Below, in pieces: positions 49,238 to 58,824 of a DNA stretch of 64,000 bases. The stretch covers positions 50,080 through 114,079 of the forward strand of contig NZ_JBNAGK010000017.1 in assembly GCF_049803835.1 (NCBI RefSeq). Reading direction: 5' to 3'. The DNA is from Pacificoceanicola sp049803835 (GTDB taxonomy: Bacteria; Pseudomonadota; Alphaproteobacteria; Rhodobacterales; Rhodobacteraceae). Each line of letters begins with the position of its first letter. Position 1 is the stretch's first letter. The translations under genes were made by a program, and so were the position numbers. The notes beneath the pieces were generated by a model. That model saw nothing but the letters and a program-made list of their open reading frames with translations, was not told the origin of the DNA and searched no databases.

Positions 49238-50544
49238 GGGGTGATCTCCTGCGGCAAATCGAAAGGCTCGGGGAGGATGGCGGCCGAGTCAAGAAACGCC
49301 GTGTGGGCGGCATCGGGGACAAAGCGGCCGCCAGTGGCCCAGACGATATGGGTGATGTCTTCGGGTGCAACCCCGGGCATGTGCCGGGCCTGAAAGGCTT
49401 TCCCGGCGGCGCTGGTCATCAGGTGGAGTGGCCCCGCGAAACCCGCCGTGGCCGAAGGCTCGAACCGCTGGCCCTGTGCCGCACCTTTGGCGACCCAGCG
49501 CAGCATGTCCGCGTCGCCCACCGTACAGACGCCCGCCAGACGCTGCCGCATCCGTGCAGGCACCAGCGGCGAAAGGGTAGCGACGGCCATGCCGTCGGCC
49601 TCGGTCCGGTTGCTGAGACCCAGCTCGTGCACGGAGGGCGCATCGAACGCCATCTGGCACAGGGCCGACGCCGATTGCTGCGGCTCGACAAAGAACCCGT
49701 GCGCCGCCGCGCCGAACACCGCCCGCGCACCGTATGCAATGCCGCCCGGCGCGCCGCCGATGCCGCAGGGCAGGTAGAGACAGAGCGGCTTGTCAGGGCC
49801 AATGGCAATGCCAAGCGCGTCCAACTGATCGGCCAGTTCCGCCGCCGCCGCGCTGTAGCCGCGAAACAGCAATTCGGAGGATTCATCGTCCACGAAATAA
49901 CCCTCGGGGTCGTGCGCCGTGGCATCACGGGCGGCGGCTACGGCGGCGGTATAGTCGGCGGTATGCAGCACGACCTCGACGCCGAGCCTGCGCAGGCGCT
50001 CGACCTTCCAGGGCTTGGCGTCATGAGACATATGCACGGTGCAGCGGTAGCCCAAGGCCCGCGCGGCGATGCCGACGCTCAGTCCAAGGTTGCCGGTCGA
50101 GCCAACCGCGATGGTTCGACGTGCGAAGAAATCCCGTGCCTCGGCCAATCGCGTGACCGGCTCGCCCGGCGCCAGCAAACCAGCGGTGCGCGCCTGATGG
50201 ACGGCACACATGAAGACCTCGAAGATCCCGCCCCGTGCCTTGATCGAGCCGGCCACGGGCAGCGCGTGATCGCCCTTGATCAGGATGCGACCAGGCAGGG
50301 GGCCGAAAGCCCCCTCCGGCACGGGGATCAGCTCCGATCCGATGCGCCCGCCACTGGCCTCGAGCTCGGGAAAGACCCGCGCCAGAAGCGGCGCCAGCAT
50401 CGTCCAGTCTTTCAGCGCCTGGTCCAGATCCTGCCGGGCCTCCGCATCCTCGGCAGGCAGATAGTCCGGGTTGGCCCAGAACGCCGAGCGGCCCGCCCGC
50501 ACCCTGTCGCGCAGGGCATCCAGATCCCCAGACATGGCGTTCAT
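49234..50544 (-). CDS. dsdA: D-serine ammonia-lyase (D-serine dehydratase)
   Basis: PLP-dependent fold-II enzyme of 436 aa that deaminates D-serine (and some D-threonine) to pyruvate. The Schiff-base Lys102 is in LPVAGSIKARGGIFEV, a signature of DsdA. The phosphate-binding GSTGNLGLSVGIAARALGY and the glycine loop region LPCGIGGAPGGIAYG are also typical. It overlaps the M20 peptidase gene upstream and the amidase gene downstream, each by four bases. With DadA it argues that the operon's substrate releases D-amino acids. Confidence 0.92.
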   Translation of the reverse strand: MNAMSGDLDALRDRVRAGRSAFWANPDYLPAEDAEARQDLDQALKDWTMLAPLLARVFPELEASGGRIGSELIPVPEGAFGPLPGRILIKGDHALPVAGSIKARGGIFEVFMCAVHQARTAGLLAPGEPVTRLAEARDFFARRTIAVGSTGNLGLSVGIAARALGYRCTVHMSHDAKPWKVERLRRLGVEVVLHTADYTAAVAAARDATAHDPEGYFVDDESSELLFRGYSAAAAELADQLDALGIAIGPDKPLCLYLPCGIGGAPGGIAYGARAVFGAAAHGFFVEPQQSASALCQMAFDAPSVHELGLSNRTEADGMAVATLSPLVPARMRQRLAGVCTVGDADMLRWVAKGAAQGQRFEPSATAGFAGPLHLMTSAAGKAFQARHMPGVAPEDITHIVWATGGRFVPDAAHTAFLDSAAILPEPFDLPQEITP

Positions 50545-51929
50545 TCCCTCGGCAGTCCCCTGTCCGCCAGTTCCACGAAGAGGCCGGTCATGGCCACCAG
50601 CGCCTGCCGCGACAGCGACTTCAGCACGTGTTCGTTCGGCGCATGTTGCGAACAGCCCGCGTAGGAATGCGGCACCCAGATCGTCGGCAGGCCAAGCACT
50701 TCGGCAAAGCAGTCGTTTGGCAGCGAGCCGCCGAGGTTGGGCAGGATGTCCGGCGCCACGCCCACGGCCCGCTCGATCGCCTCCGAGGCAAAGCGCACCA
50801 TCGGGTGATCCGGGTCGAGCCGGGTCGCCGGGAAGCTGCCGCGGGCATGCGGAACGACCTCGACCTTGTCAAAGCCTTCGCGGTCCAGATGGCGGCGCAG
50901 GGCCGGCAGGATGTCGTCAACCTCGGTGCCGACGACAAAGCGCAGCTGGCAGGTGGCGCGCGCGGATCCGGCGATGGCGTTCAGAGGGGCTTCGGGCACG
51001 CCCGATGTCATGGCGAGAATCGCGAAACTGTTCCAGCCAAAGACGCGCTCCGCCGGGCTGAGATCCGCCTCACCCCAGTCGGCATCCAGCGCGATGCCCG
51101 TGTCATGCGGCGGCAGCTTGCCCAGAACCTCCCGGATGCGCGGGGTCAGGCTGGTGGGGCGCCATTCGGGAACGCGGATCTGGCCCCGCACATCGGTGAT
51201 GCTGGCCAGCGCGTGGGCCAGGATCATCGCGGGGTCTGCCAGCAGGCCGCCGAAATTGCCGGAATGGTTCGCACCCTCGCGCAGGGTGACCTGAAGATCG
51301 AAACCCAGACCGCCGCGCGAGCCGGTAAAGATTGTCGGCACCGAGGGGCGCAGGCGCGGCCCGTCCGAGGCGATGAAGACATCGGCCGCGAGCAGATCCT
51401 TGTTGGTCTCGCAGAAGGTCTTGAGCCCGGGGGAGCCGGTTTCCTCGCCCATCTCGATGATGACCTTGGCATTGAAACCCAGATGTCCCTGTGCCCTGAT
51501 CACCGCCTCCATGGATCGCAGGTTGATCAGGTGCTGCACCTTGTTGTCGGCCGCACCGCGCCCGTAGAGGCGGTCGCCTTCCTCGATCAGGTCAAACGGC
51601 GTCAGCCCTTCGCGCCATTGGTCTTCCTGCGCGCGCACCACGTCGCCATGACCATAGCACAGCACGGTAGGCAGGACCGGATCCTCGATCCGCGCGGCGG
51701 TCAGGATCGGCGGGCCGTCGGCTTGCGGGTTGTCGTGGATCTGGCAGGTGAACCCCATGGCCTCCAGCATCGGGGCCATGTCGTTTTCCAGATAGGCCCA
51801 CAGGTGCGGCTTGCCGCGCGGGTCCTGGCTTTCCGTGGGGCGGGAGACAAGCGTGGTCAGGTCACGCTGGAACTCGCCACCGTCGAAATAGGCTTCGATA
51901 AGATCGCGGGCGCTGTCTTGCAGGGTCAT
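50541..51929 (-). CDS. M20-family metallopeptidase/amidohydrolase
   Basis: A 462-aa di-zinc hydrolase of the M20 dipeptidase type. Metal and catalytic residues lie in VLCYGHGDVVRAQ (His, Asp), YGRGAADNKVQH (Asp), MGEETGSPG (Glu-Glu), FIASDGPRLRP (Asp) and GCSQHAPNEHV (His). Such enzymes split dipeptides, N-acyl or N-carbamoyl amino acids. No secretion signal is present. It overlaps the gamma-glutamyltransferase and D-serine dehydratase genes, so all are made together. It is a good candidate to cleave the imported conjugate, which is inference. Confidence 0.9.
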   Translation of the reverse strand: MTLQDSARDLIEAYFDGGEFQRDLTTLVSRPTESQDPRGKPHLWAYLENDMAPMLEAMGFTCQIHDNPQADGPPILTAARIEDPVLPTVLCYGHGDVVRAQEDQWREGLTPFDLIEEGDRLYGRGAADNKVQHLINLRSMEAVIRAQGHLGFNAKVIIEMGEETGSPGLKTFCETNKDLLAADVFIASDGPRLRPSVPTIFTGSRGGLGFDLQVTLREGANHSGNFGGLLADPAMILAHALASITDVRGQIRVPEWRPTSLTPRIREVLGKLPPHDTGIALDADWGEADLSPAERVFGWNSFAILAMTSGVPEAPLNAIAGSARATCQLRFVVGTEVDDILPALRRHLDREGFDKVEVVPHARGSFPATRLDPDHPMVRFASEAIERAVGVAPDILPNLGGSLPNDCFAEVLGLPTIWVPHSYAGCSQHAPNEHVLKSLSRQALVAMTGLFVELADRGLPRE

Positions 51930-53518
51930 TCTCGGGCCTTTGTGGATTCGGGTTCAGCGACACCGTCGCCCCATGGGGACATCGTCTCGGTGGTGCCGGA
52001 ATTTGTGCCGCCTTCGCGCATGACGCCCGCAGGGCAGGCAAAGGCGAAGGGGAAGGGCAGGCGTTGCGCCTGCGCCAGGGGGAAACGCGCGGCGAGCGCA
52101 TCGGTCACCGCGCCGGCCAGCCGCTCGTCGGCCACAACCTGCGCCCCGCCCGAGGCGTCGATGCGCGGGGCTTCGATGGCGTCCTGCATCGACAGGCCCT
52201 GTTCGATCAGACGACCGCTGATCTGCGCCACCGCGGGCATGATCTTGCGCCCGCCCGAGGCCCCCAGCGCAAACCGGCGGGTCGGGGTTTCGCCGATGAC
52301 CGGGCAGACATTCATCAGGCAGGCCTTGCCCGGCGCAAGCGAGTTCGGTTTGCCCGGCTCGGGGTCGAACCACATGATGCCGTTGTTCAGCATCAAGCCG
52401 GTGCTTTGCGAGACCACCTTGGAGCCGAAGATCGACAGCAGCGTCTGGGTCATCGCCACCATGTTGCCGTCACGGTCCACGATCGAGAAATGCGTGGTGC
52501 AGCCGGGGGCCCGGTCGTTCTCATGATCGCCCATCGTGGCCAGACGCTCGGCATAGGCCGCGCGCAGCCCGTCGGCGCGAGCGACAAAGGCGGCGGGGGT
52601 GGCGGCGTCCGCAGCGTCATAGCCGCTTTGCCAGCGGCCCAGGGTATCGGCCAGGGTCGGCCCGGCGGTCAGGCCCGGAACGGCGTGGATCGTCGCGTCG
52701 CGGAAGGGGATCGCCAGCGGGTCCGCCCAGAGCGGCGCGTAATCGCGCATGTCCTGCATCGACAGGAACCCGCCCTTGTCGGTAACATCGCGCACCAGTG
52801 CCTCGGCGATGGCGCCCTTGTAGAAGGCGGCTTCGCCTTCGCGGGCGAGTTGGTCGAGCGTGTCGGCCATCCGGCCTTGGTTCAGCCTCTGATCGGCCAG
52901 CGCCGTCCAGCCCGATCCCTTGGGCCATTGCCCGTCGTCAAGAAAGAGCGCCGCCGCGTCCGGATCGCGGGACAGATCGCGGGCGCAGGAGGCAATGACA
53001 AGCGCCGCGTACCAGTCCACATGCAAACCGGCGCGGGCGAGGCCGACGGCGGGGGCCAGCAACTCGGCCCAGGGCATCCGGCCAAAGCGGCCATGCGCGG
53101 CGGAAATCCCCGCCACGGTGCCGGGCACGGCGACGGAGGCCGCGCCAGTGACGTTGCGATCCTCGACCACTGCTTCCCAGGGGAAAAGGTCCGAGGCCTT
53201 GCCTGCGCCCGACAGCGGATAGTGGTTAACGTCCAGCGTGGCGGACGAGCGCATCCCGTAGGTCAGAGCGTGGGCGCGGGCGTCATCGGCGCGCCAGAGC
53301 ATCATCGCCCCGCCGCCCATCGGGCCGGACATCCACGGCTCCAGCACACCGATGGCGAAGCTGACGGCCACCGCGGCATCCACCGCGTCGCCGCCGGCGG
53401 CCAGCACCTCGGCACCGACTTCGGCGGCACGGACGTGCTGGGTGGCAACGACTCCACGGGACGTCGCCGTCACACCCGGCTTATGCGTTCGCTGGCTGCG
53501 CGAGAACGACCCGCTCAT
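51926..53518 (-). CDS. Gamma-glutamyltransferase-family protein without signal peptide
   Basis: Ntn-hydrolase of 530 aa. The large-subunit start TSRGVVATQHVRAAEVGAEVLAAGGDAVDAAVAVSFAIGVLEPWMSGPMGGGAMMLW and the catalytic Thr in APGCTTHFSIVDRDGNMVAMTQTLLSIFGSKVV are typical, as is SLAPGKACLMNVCPVIG with ALGASGGRKIMP. It starts MSGSFSRSQRTHKPG and shows no signal peptide, unlike the enzyme at 8227, so it should act on imported gamma-glutamyl compounds in the cytoplasm. It overlaps the ABC ATPase gene and the M20 gene by four bases each. Confidence 0.9.
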   Translation of the reverse strand: MSGSFSRSQRTHKPGVTATSRGVVATQHVRAAEVGAEVLAAGGDAVDAAVAVSFAIGVLEPWMSGPMGGGAMMLWRADDARAHALTYGMRSSATLDVNHYPLSGAGKASDLFPWEAVVEDRNVTGAASVAVPGTVAGISAAHGRFGRMPWAELLAPAVGLARAGLHVDWYAALVIASCARDLSRDPDAAALFLDDGQWPKGSGWTALADQRLNQGRMADTLDQLAREGEAAFYKGAIAEALVRDVTDKGGFLSMQDMRDYAPLWADPLAIPFRDATIHAVPGLTAGPTLADTLGRWQSGYDAADAATPAAFVARADGLRAAYAERLATMGDHENDRAPGCTTHFSIVDRDGNMVAMTQTLLSIFGSKVVSQSTGLMLNNGIMWFDPEPGKPNSLAPGKACLMNVCPVIGETPTRRFALGASGGRKIMPAVAQISGRLIEQGLSMQDAIEAPRIDASGGAQVVADERLAGAVTDALAARFPLAQAQRLPFPFAFACPAGVMREGGTNSGTTETMSPWGDGVAEPESTKARE

Positions 53519-55152
53519 GCGACGGCCGGGGGCAGGGTCGCCACGTCGGGCACGGTCCAGTGCTGGCCGGGCTGGGCGTCCAGCAGCATCCGCGTATAGG
53601 GGTGCGACGGCGCGCCGAAGACCTGTTCGACCGTGCCCCGTTCCACCACTTCTCCGTGCTGCATGACGATCAGCGTGTCACAGACCTGTGCGGCCACCCG
53701 CAGGTCGTGGGTGATGAAGAGTACCGTCAGGCCCATCCGGTCGCGGATCTCGTTCAGCAGCTTGAGCACTTCCTTCTGCACCGAGACGTCCAGCGCCGAG
53801 ACCGCTTCGTCGGCGATCAGGATCTTCGGCTCGACCATCAGTGCGCGGGCGATACAGATCCGCTGCCTCTGCCCCCCCGAGAACTGGTTCGGATAGCGGT
53901 TCAGCACGTCAGGCCCGAGGCGCACGATCTTCATCAATTCGCGGGCGCGGTCCATCGCCTTGGCGCGGTTCTCGCCAAAGTTCACCGGCCCCTCGACCAG
54001 CTGGTCGCCAATGGTGCGGCGCGGGTTGAGCGAGCCATAGGGATCCTGGAACACGATCTGGATATGCTTGCGATAGGGATGCAGGGCCTGGCGCGACATC
54101 AGGGCGATGTCCTTGCCCTCGACCGCGACCACACCGCTTTCGGGATTTTCCAGTCGGATCAGACATTTGACCAGCGTCGACTTGCCCGAGCCGCTTTCAC
54201 CGACAATACCAAGGGTCTCCCCCTTGCGGACGGTGAAATCCACGTCCTTGCAGGCATGGACCTCGCGCGCCTTGCGAAACATGCCGCCGGTGATGTGATA
54301 GGTCTTGTTCAGGCCCGAGACCTTCAGCATGTCCGGGGTGGTGATTGGTGCGGGGGCCACGCGGGTGCGGCGCGGCACGGCGTCGATCAGCAGCCGCGTG
54401 TAGGGATGCTGCGGGCGATTGAGAACCTCTTCGGCGCTGCCCTGCTCGACGATCCTGCCGTGCTGCATCACCACGACGCGATCCGCAATCTCCGCCACGA
54501 CGTCGAAATCATGTGTCACGAACAGGATGCCCGCATCGTGTTTTTCGCGCAGTTCCTTGAACAGGTGCAGGATCTGCTGCTGCGTCGACAGGTCCAGCGC
54601 GGTGGTCGGCTCGTCCGCGATCAGAAGCGCCGGGTCGAGCGCCAGCGCCATGGCGATGACAATCCGTTGCCGCTGGCCGCCCGACAGCTGGTGCGGGTAG
54701 GAGCTGTAGACCCGCGGCGGATCGGGCAGATGCACCTCTTCCAGCAGCTTGATCGTGCGCGCCCGGCGCTCCGGGGCACTGAGGCTGGTGTGCTGCTGAA
54801 ACATCTCTTCGATCTGGTCGCCAACGGTATAACACGGGTTGAGCGCCGACATCGGTTCCTGGAAGATCATCGCCATGCGGCGACCGCGCAGCGAGGCGTG
54901 GGTGCGTTTGGGCAGGGTCAGGAGGTCGTGACCGTCGAAGAGCACTTCGCCTGCGGTCGGGGTCAGCGCCTTGGGCAGCAGACCCATGGTGGTAAAGGCG
55001 GTGATCGACTTGCCTGACCCGCTTTCGCCGACAATGCAGACGATCTCCTTGGGCATCACCTTGAGCGACAGATTGTCGACGGCATAGGGCCGGTCGGCGG
55101 CCTTGGGCAGGGCGACGGTGAGGCCCTTGATGGACAGGATGGGATCGGTCAT
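53515..55152 (-). CDS. Peptide-type ABC importer, fused double ATPase (DppD-DppF)
   Basis: A 545-aa fusion of two ATPase domains. The first has GESGSGKSITAF, LSGGQRQRIVIAMAL and LLIADEPTTALD; the second has GESGSGKSTLVKCLIRLENP, FSGGQRQRICIARAL and ILIADEAVSALD. Each half ends with the oligopeptide/dipeptide C-terminal extension (RPQHPYTRLLIDAVPRR; APSHPYTRMLLDAQPG). The start at MTDPILSIKGL overlaps the stop of the upstream permease. It powers the permeases at 55152 and 56072. Substrates in the family are peptides, opines, nickel and gamma-glutamyl or glutathione-like compounds. Confidence 0.93.
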   Translation of the reverse strand: MTDPILSIKGLTVALPKAADRPYAVDNLSLKVMPKEIVCIVGESGSGKSITAFTTMGLLPKALTPTAGEVLFDGHDLLTLPKRTHASLRGRRMAMIFQEPMSALNPCYTVGDQIEEMFQQHTSLSAPERRARTIKLLEEVHLPDPPRVYSSYPHQLSGGQRQRIVIAMALALDPALLIADEPTTALDLSTQQQILHLFKELREKHDAGILFVTHDFDVVAEIADRVVVMQHGRIVEQGSAEEVLNRPQHPYTRLLIDAVPRRTRVAPAPITTPDMLKVSGLNKTYHITGGMFRKAREVHACKDVDFTVRKGETLGIVGESGSGKSTLVKCLIRLENPESGVVAVEGKDIALMSRQALHPYRKHIQIVFQDPYGSLNPRRTIGDQLVEGPVNFGENRAKAMDRARELMKIVRLGPDVLNRYPNQFSGGQRQRICIARALMVEPKILIADEAVSALDVSVQKEVLKLLNEIRDRMGLTVLFITHDLRVAAQVCDTLIVMQHGEVVERGTVEQVFGAPSHPYTRMLLDAQPGQHWTVPDVATLPPAVA

Positions 55153-56063
55153 CAGTTGCGGCCCTCCGGTGCGGTGATGTCGCGCAGGCCATCGCCCAGC
55201 ATGTTGATGGCAAGAACGAGCGAGAACAGCGCCACGCCCGGGATCGTGATCAGCCAGGGTTCGAACAGCAGCATCTCCTTGCCTTCGGAAATCATGAGGC
55301 CCCAGGAGGGAGTGGGCGGCTGCACACCAAGACCGAGGAACGACAGCGCGGCCTCCAGGATGATGGCGTGGGCCATTTCCAGCGTGAAGATCACGATCAG
55401 GTGGTTCATCACGTTGGGCAGGATGTCCTTGACCAGGATGCGCGGCAGCGAGGCGCCCAGAACCTCCGCGGCGGCAACATATTCCTGCTTGCGGACCTGC
55501 ATCGTGGCCGAACGCAGAACCACGGCAAAACGGTCCCAGAGCAGCAGGCCCAGCACCGAGACCACCACGAAGAGCGAGCCGCCAAAGAGCGCCACGACGG
55601 CCAGCGCCACAAGAACGACCGGCATGGCCAGCCGGACGTTGATCAGGAACGTCACGACCATGTCGACCTTGCCGCCGAAATATCCGGCGAGGATCCCGAG
55701 GGTCGAGCCGATGATGCAGGAAATCACCGCGGACGAGATGCCGATCAACAGCGAGATCCGCGCCCCATAGGCCAGCCGGGCCCAGAAGTCGCGGCCAAGC
55801 CCGTCGGTGCCCAGCCAATGGTCCCAGCTGCCGTCCAGAAACACGGGAGGTTTCATCCGGGCGAGCAGGTTTTGCTGATAGGGATCGTATTGGGTCAGCA
55901 GCGGCGCAAAGACCGCGATTGCCACGACGATCAGCATCACGACAGAGCCGAGCATGAAGCCCTTGTGATGCAGGGCCCGTCTGCGCATCGCCTGGCCCGG
56001 TGTCAGCGGGACGTCGCGCGTCTCCTGCGCAGCCAGCGGAGTGGTGTTGGATATATCGGCCAT
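55152..56063 (-). CDS. Peptide-type ABC importer permease (DppC)
   Basis: A 303-aa inner-membrane permease with the DppC/OppC N-terminal region (RRRALHHKGFMLGSVVMLIVVAIAVFAPLLTQYDPYQQNLLARMKPP) and HWLGTDGLGRDFWARLAYGARISLLIG. The EAA loop reads KQEYVAAAEVLGASLPRILVKDILPNVMNHLIV. It pairs with the DppB-type permease, eight bases upstream. Confidence 0.93.
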   Translation of the reverse strand: MADISNTTPLAAQETRDVPLTPGQAMRRRALHHKGFMLGSVVMLIVVAIAVFAPLLTQYDPYQQNLLARMKPPVFLDGSWDHWLGTDGLGRDFWARLAYGARISLLIGISSAVISCIIGSTLGILAGYFGGKVDMVVTFLINVRLAMPVVLVALAVVALFGGSLFVVVSVLGLLLWDRFAVVLRSATMQVRKQEYVAAAEVLGASLPRILVKDILPNVMNHLIVIFTLEMAHAIILEAALSFLGLGVQPPTPSWGLMISEGKEMLLFEPWLITIPGVALFSLVLAINMLGDGLRDITAPEGRN

Positions 56064-56071
56064 GTCAGTCC

Positions 56072-56989
56072 TCAGCCCACGCGCAGCCGTGGATCCAGCC
56101 AGGCGTTCAGGACGTCGGCCAGGAAAGTGAACAGGATATAGAAGGTCGAGAAGATCAGGATCAGCGCCTGCATGGTCGGCAGGTCGTTGCGCGCGATGGA
56201 TTCCCAGGCCAGGTAGCCCGCGCCGTGCAGGGCAAAGACCGTCTCAACCACGATGGAGCCGCCAAGCATGAAGCCCATCTGCACCGCGGCCAGACTGACC
56301 ACCGGGATGATCGCGTTGCGCAGCGCGTGTTTGAACATCACCTTGCGGGTGCCGAGACCCTTGGCCTTTGCGGTGCGGATATAGTCCGAGGACAGCACCT
56401 CCATCATCCCGGCGCGGGTCAGCCGCATGATCGCGGGCGTCGCGTAGTAGCCCAGCACCACCGTGGGCAGCACGAAGTGCCGCCAGGTGTCATTACCCGA
56501 AGCAGGCAGAAGACCGAGGTTGATCGAGAAGACGACGATCAGGATCAGGCCGAACCAGAAGGAGGGAATGGCCTGTCCGACCACGGACAGAAACAGCGCG
56601 AAGCGGTCGATCAGCGAATTGGGATTGGCTGCGGCAGCCACGCCAAGCGGGATGGCCACAAGCAGCGCCAGCGTGATCGCGAGGATCCCCAGCTTCATCG
56701 TGACCTTCAGGCGGTCGCCGATCAGCTCGGTCACGGACATGTCGAAATACCAGGAGTTGCCGAGGTCGCCCGAGACCGCCGATCCCAGCCAGTCCCCGTA
56801 TTGGACAATCATCGGCCGGTCGAAGCCGAAACGCTCGTTGATCAGGGCGATATCCGCATCGGTAGCATTTTCGCCAGCTATGGCCACCGCCGGGTCGCCT
56901 GCCATGAACAGCAGACTGAAACTGATGAAAGACACGGTCAGCGCGACCAGAAGGGCCAGACCGAGACGTTTGAGTATGAAGACGGCCAT
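56072..56989 (-). CDS. Peptide-type ABC importer permease (DppB)
   Basis: A 305-aa permease of the DppB/OppB type (MAVFILKRLGLALLVALTVSFISFSLLFMAGDPAV at the N-terminus; EAA loop SSDYIRTAKAKGLGTRKVMFKHALRNAIIPVVSLAAVQMGFMLGGSIVVETVF). It forms the channel with the DppC-type subunit encoded directly after it. The receptor gene lies 67 bases upstream in the same operon. Confidence 0.93.
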   Translation of the reverse strand: MAVFILKRLGLALLVALTVSFISFSLLFMAGDPAVAIAGENATDADIALINERFGFDRPMIVQYGDWLGSAVSGDLGNSWYFDMSVTELIGDRLKVTMKLGILAITLALLVAIPLGVAAAANPNSLIDRFALFLSVVGQAIPSFWFGLILIVVFSINLGLLPASGNDTWRHFVLPTVVLGYYATPAIMRLTRAGMMEVLSSDYIRTAKAKGLGTRKVMFKHALRNAIIPVVSLAAVQMGFMLGGSIVVETVFALHGAGYLAWESIARNDLPTMQALILIFSTFYILFTFLADVLNAWLDPRLRVG

Positions 56990-57056
56990 CGTGCGTCACC
57001 TTCCGGACAGGTCAGGGCGACGGGTCGCGCGCAGCATGGCGCGACCCGTCCGGGAG

Positions 57057-58571
57057 TTACTTCCAGGAGAAGTCCACGAAGCGGACGAGTTCGTCATCCG
57101 TGGGATCGAAGTCGAGCTCCTTGGTCAGCACGTAGTTCACGTTATAGGTCCAGAGCGGCACCCAGTAGGCCTCGTCCGCGATCTTGGCATGCGCCTTCGA
57201 GTAGAGCTCTTCGCGCTTGGCTCGGTCGGTGGTCGCTCCCGCGGCCTTGACCCACTCGATCACTTCGGGGTCCATCGCATCGTCCAGCGATCCGCCAGTG
57301 AAGAACTCGCCGGTGATCGCGGACACGTCGGCCAGCGAATACGAACCCCAGGTCTGGAAGGAGATCGGGACCTCCTTCTTTTCGCGCTTTTCACGCAGGG
57401 CGGCGTACTGAAGATAGCTGAAGTTCGTCTTGATCCCGACGGCGTTCAGGAACCCCATGAGCGCTTCGGCATAGGGCCGGTCGCGATAGGCGTAGAAGTC
57501 GATCTCGAACCCGTCCGGGTATCCCGCCTCGGCCAGCAGGGCCTTGGCCTTTTCCGGATCGTAGTCGTAGGTTGTCACGCTCAGGTCACAGCCGAACTGG
57601 ATCGGCGCGCAGCCCGCGTTGATCACTTCGGACGAGCCCTTGACCAGCGCATCGACAATCGCCTGACGGTCGATGGCGTGGTAGATCGCCTGGCGGACCT
57701 TCGGATTGGTCATCGGACCGTCGGGGTCCGAGGCGCCCGCCGCATCCATCGAGATATAGCCGACGCGAATCGCCTGTGCGTTGACCACGTCAAACCGGTC
57801 TTCCATTTCGGCCAGCTTTTCGGCCTGGTCGGCGGGGACGTTCCACAGGAAGTCGAGGCCGCCGTTGAACAGCTCGGCCACCTGCGTGTTCATGTCGGGG
57901 ATCGTCTTGATCTCGACCTTGCCGATCTGCGCTTCACCCTTGGGGCTGTCGTGGTAGCCGTCGTACCTGGACAGCTCGTACAGTTTGCCCGGCTCGACCC
58001 GATCGACCCTGTAGGGGCCGGTGCCGATGGGAGCGGTTGCCATGCCGGTCGGGCCGACCTTGGCGTAATATTCATCCGGATACATGACGACCGGGCCGGC
58101 CAGATACTCCTCGGCCGGCGGGAAGGGCGCGACCAGGTTGATGCGCACGGTGTAATCGTCGATTTTCTCCGCGTTTTTCATCCAGTTGACGTTGGTCGAG
58201 ACTTTGACGCCGTTATCCGGGTTGGTCACGAAGTTGACGGTATAGACAACGTCGTCGGCGTTGAACGGCTCGCCGTTGTGGAATGTGACGTCTTCGCGCA
58301 GCTTGAGTTCGATCGTGACATCGTCGACCCAGGTCCATTCCGTCGCCAGGTTGCCCTTGAACTCGCCGGTGTCGGGGTCGCGGTAGAGCAGTCCGTCCCA
58401 GACCGCGCGCGCGATCAGGATGCCTTCGCGGGCCGAGTTGAAATAGTTGTCAGCCGATTCCAGCTCCTTGAGGAAAGCGAGACGAAGCGTGTCATCGGCC
58501 TTGTTGGCAAAGGCGGGCGCGGCGGTTGCCAGGCTCAGCACGGTGCCCATCATCAGGGTCTTCAGTTCCAT
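57057..58571 (-). CDS. Peptide-type ABC importer substrate-binding protein (DppA/GsiB-like)
   Basis: Periplasmic receptor of 504 aa, family 5 binding proteins. Signal peptide MELKTLMMGTVLSLATAAPAFA, then DDTLRLAFLKELESADNYFNSAREGILIARAVWDGLLYRDPDTGEFKGNLATEWTWVDD, and the family motif LREDVTFHNGEPFNADDVVYTVNF. It is the first gene of a ten-gene operon ending at dadA. A perfect TCTTGTATACAA palindrome lies 50 bases before its start codon, identical to that between matR and matA. Ligand unknown; cytoplasmic partner enzymes suggest an amide or gamma-glutamyl conjugate of a D-amino acid or ACC. Confidence 0.92.
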   Translation of the reverse strand: MELKTLMMGTVLSLATAAPAFANKADDTLRLAFLKELESADNYFNSAREGILIARAVWDGLLYRDPDTGEFKGNLATEWTWVDDVTIELKLREDVTFHNGEPFNADDVVYTVNFVTNPDNGVKVSTNVNWMKNAEKIDDYTVRINLVAPFPPAEEYLAGPVVMYPDEYYAKVGPTGMATAPIGTGPYRVDRVEPGKLYELSRYDGYHDSPKGEAQIGKVEIKTIPDMNTQVAELFNGGLDFLWNVPADQAEKLAEMEDRFDVVNAQAIRVGYISMDAAGASDPDGPMTNPKVRQAIYHAIDRQAIVDALVKGSSEVINAGCAPIQFGCDLSVTTYDYDPEKAKALLAEAGYPDGFEIDFYAYRDRPYAEALMGFLNAVGIKTNFSYLQYAALREKREKKEVPISFQTWGSYSLADVSAITGEFFTGGSLDDAMDPEVIEWVKAAGATTDRAKREELYSKAHAKIADEAYWVPLWTYNVNYVLTKELDFDPTDDELVRFVDFSWK

Positions 58572-58620
58572 GGTCGTCCTCTCTGTTGGCGTAGCTGTTG
58601 GGTGTATTTTTGATCGTTAT

Positions 58621-58632
58621 TCTTGTATACAA
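58621..58632. promoter_or_regulatory. GntR/MatR-type operator upstream of the importer operon
   Basis: TCTTGTATACAA at 58621-58632 contains the perfect palindrome TTGTATACAA (58623-58632). It is identical over 12 bases to the site at 59526, next to matR. It lies 50 bases before the start codon of the receptor gene of the importer operon. As I recall, the MatR site described for Rhizobium has the form TCTTGTA/TACACGA, which this resembles. Confidence 0.75.
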
Positions 58633-58824
58633 CAGGAACGAGTTATAATCCGTCAAGCAAATCCTGAACTTTTTTGGCCGACCAGTGCCTCATGGATAGG
58701 CAACGGCTACCATTTAGGCATGTGGCCCATTTGGCGTCGAGGCACACCTTGCCCCAGCGCGGGTGAGCGCCATCGTCGGGAGGAGTCCCGCGACCAGAGA
58801 CACGCAGAGTGACGTGTTCCGCGC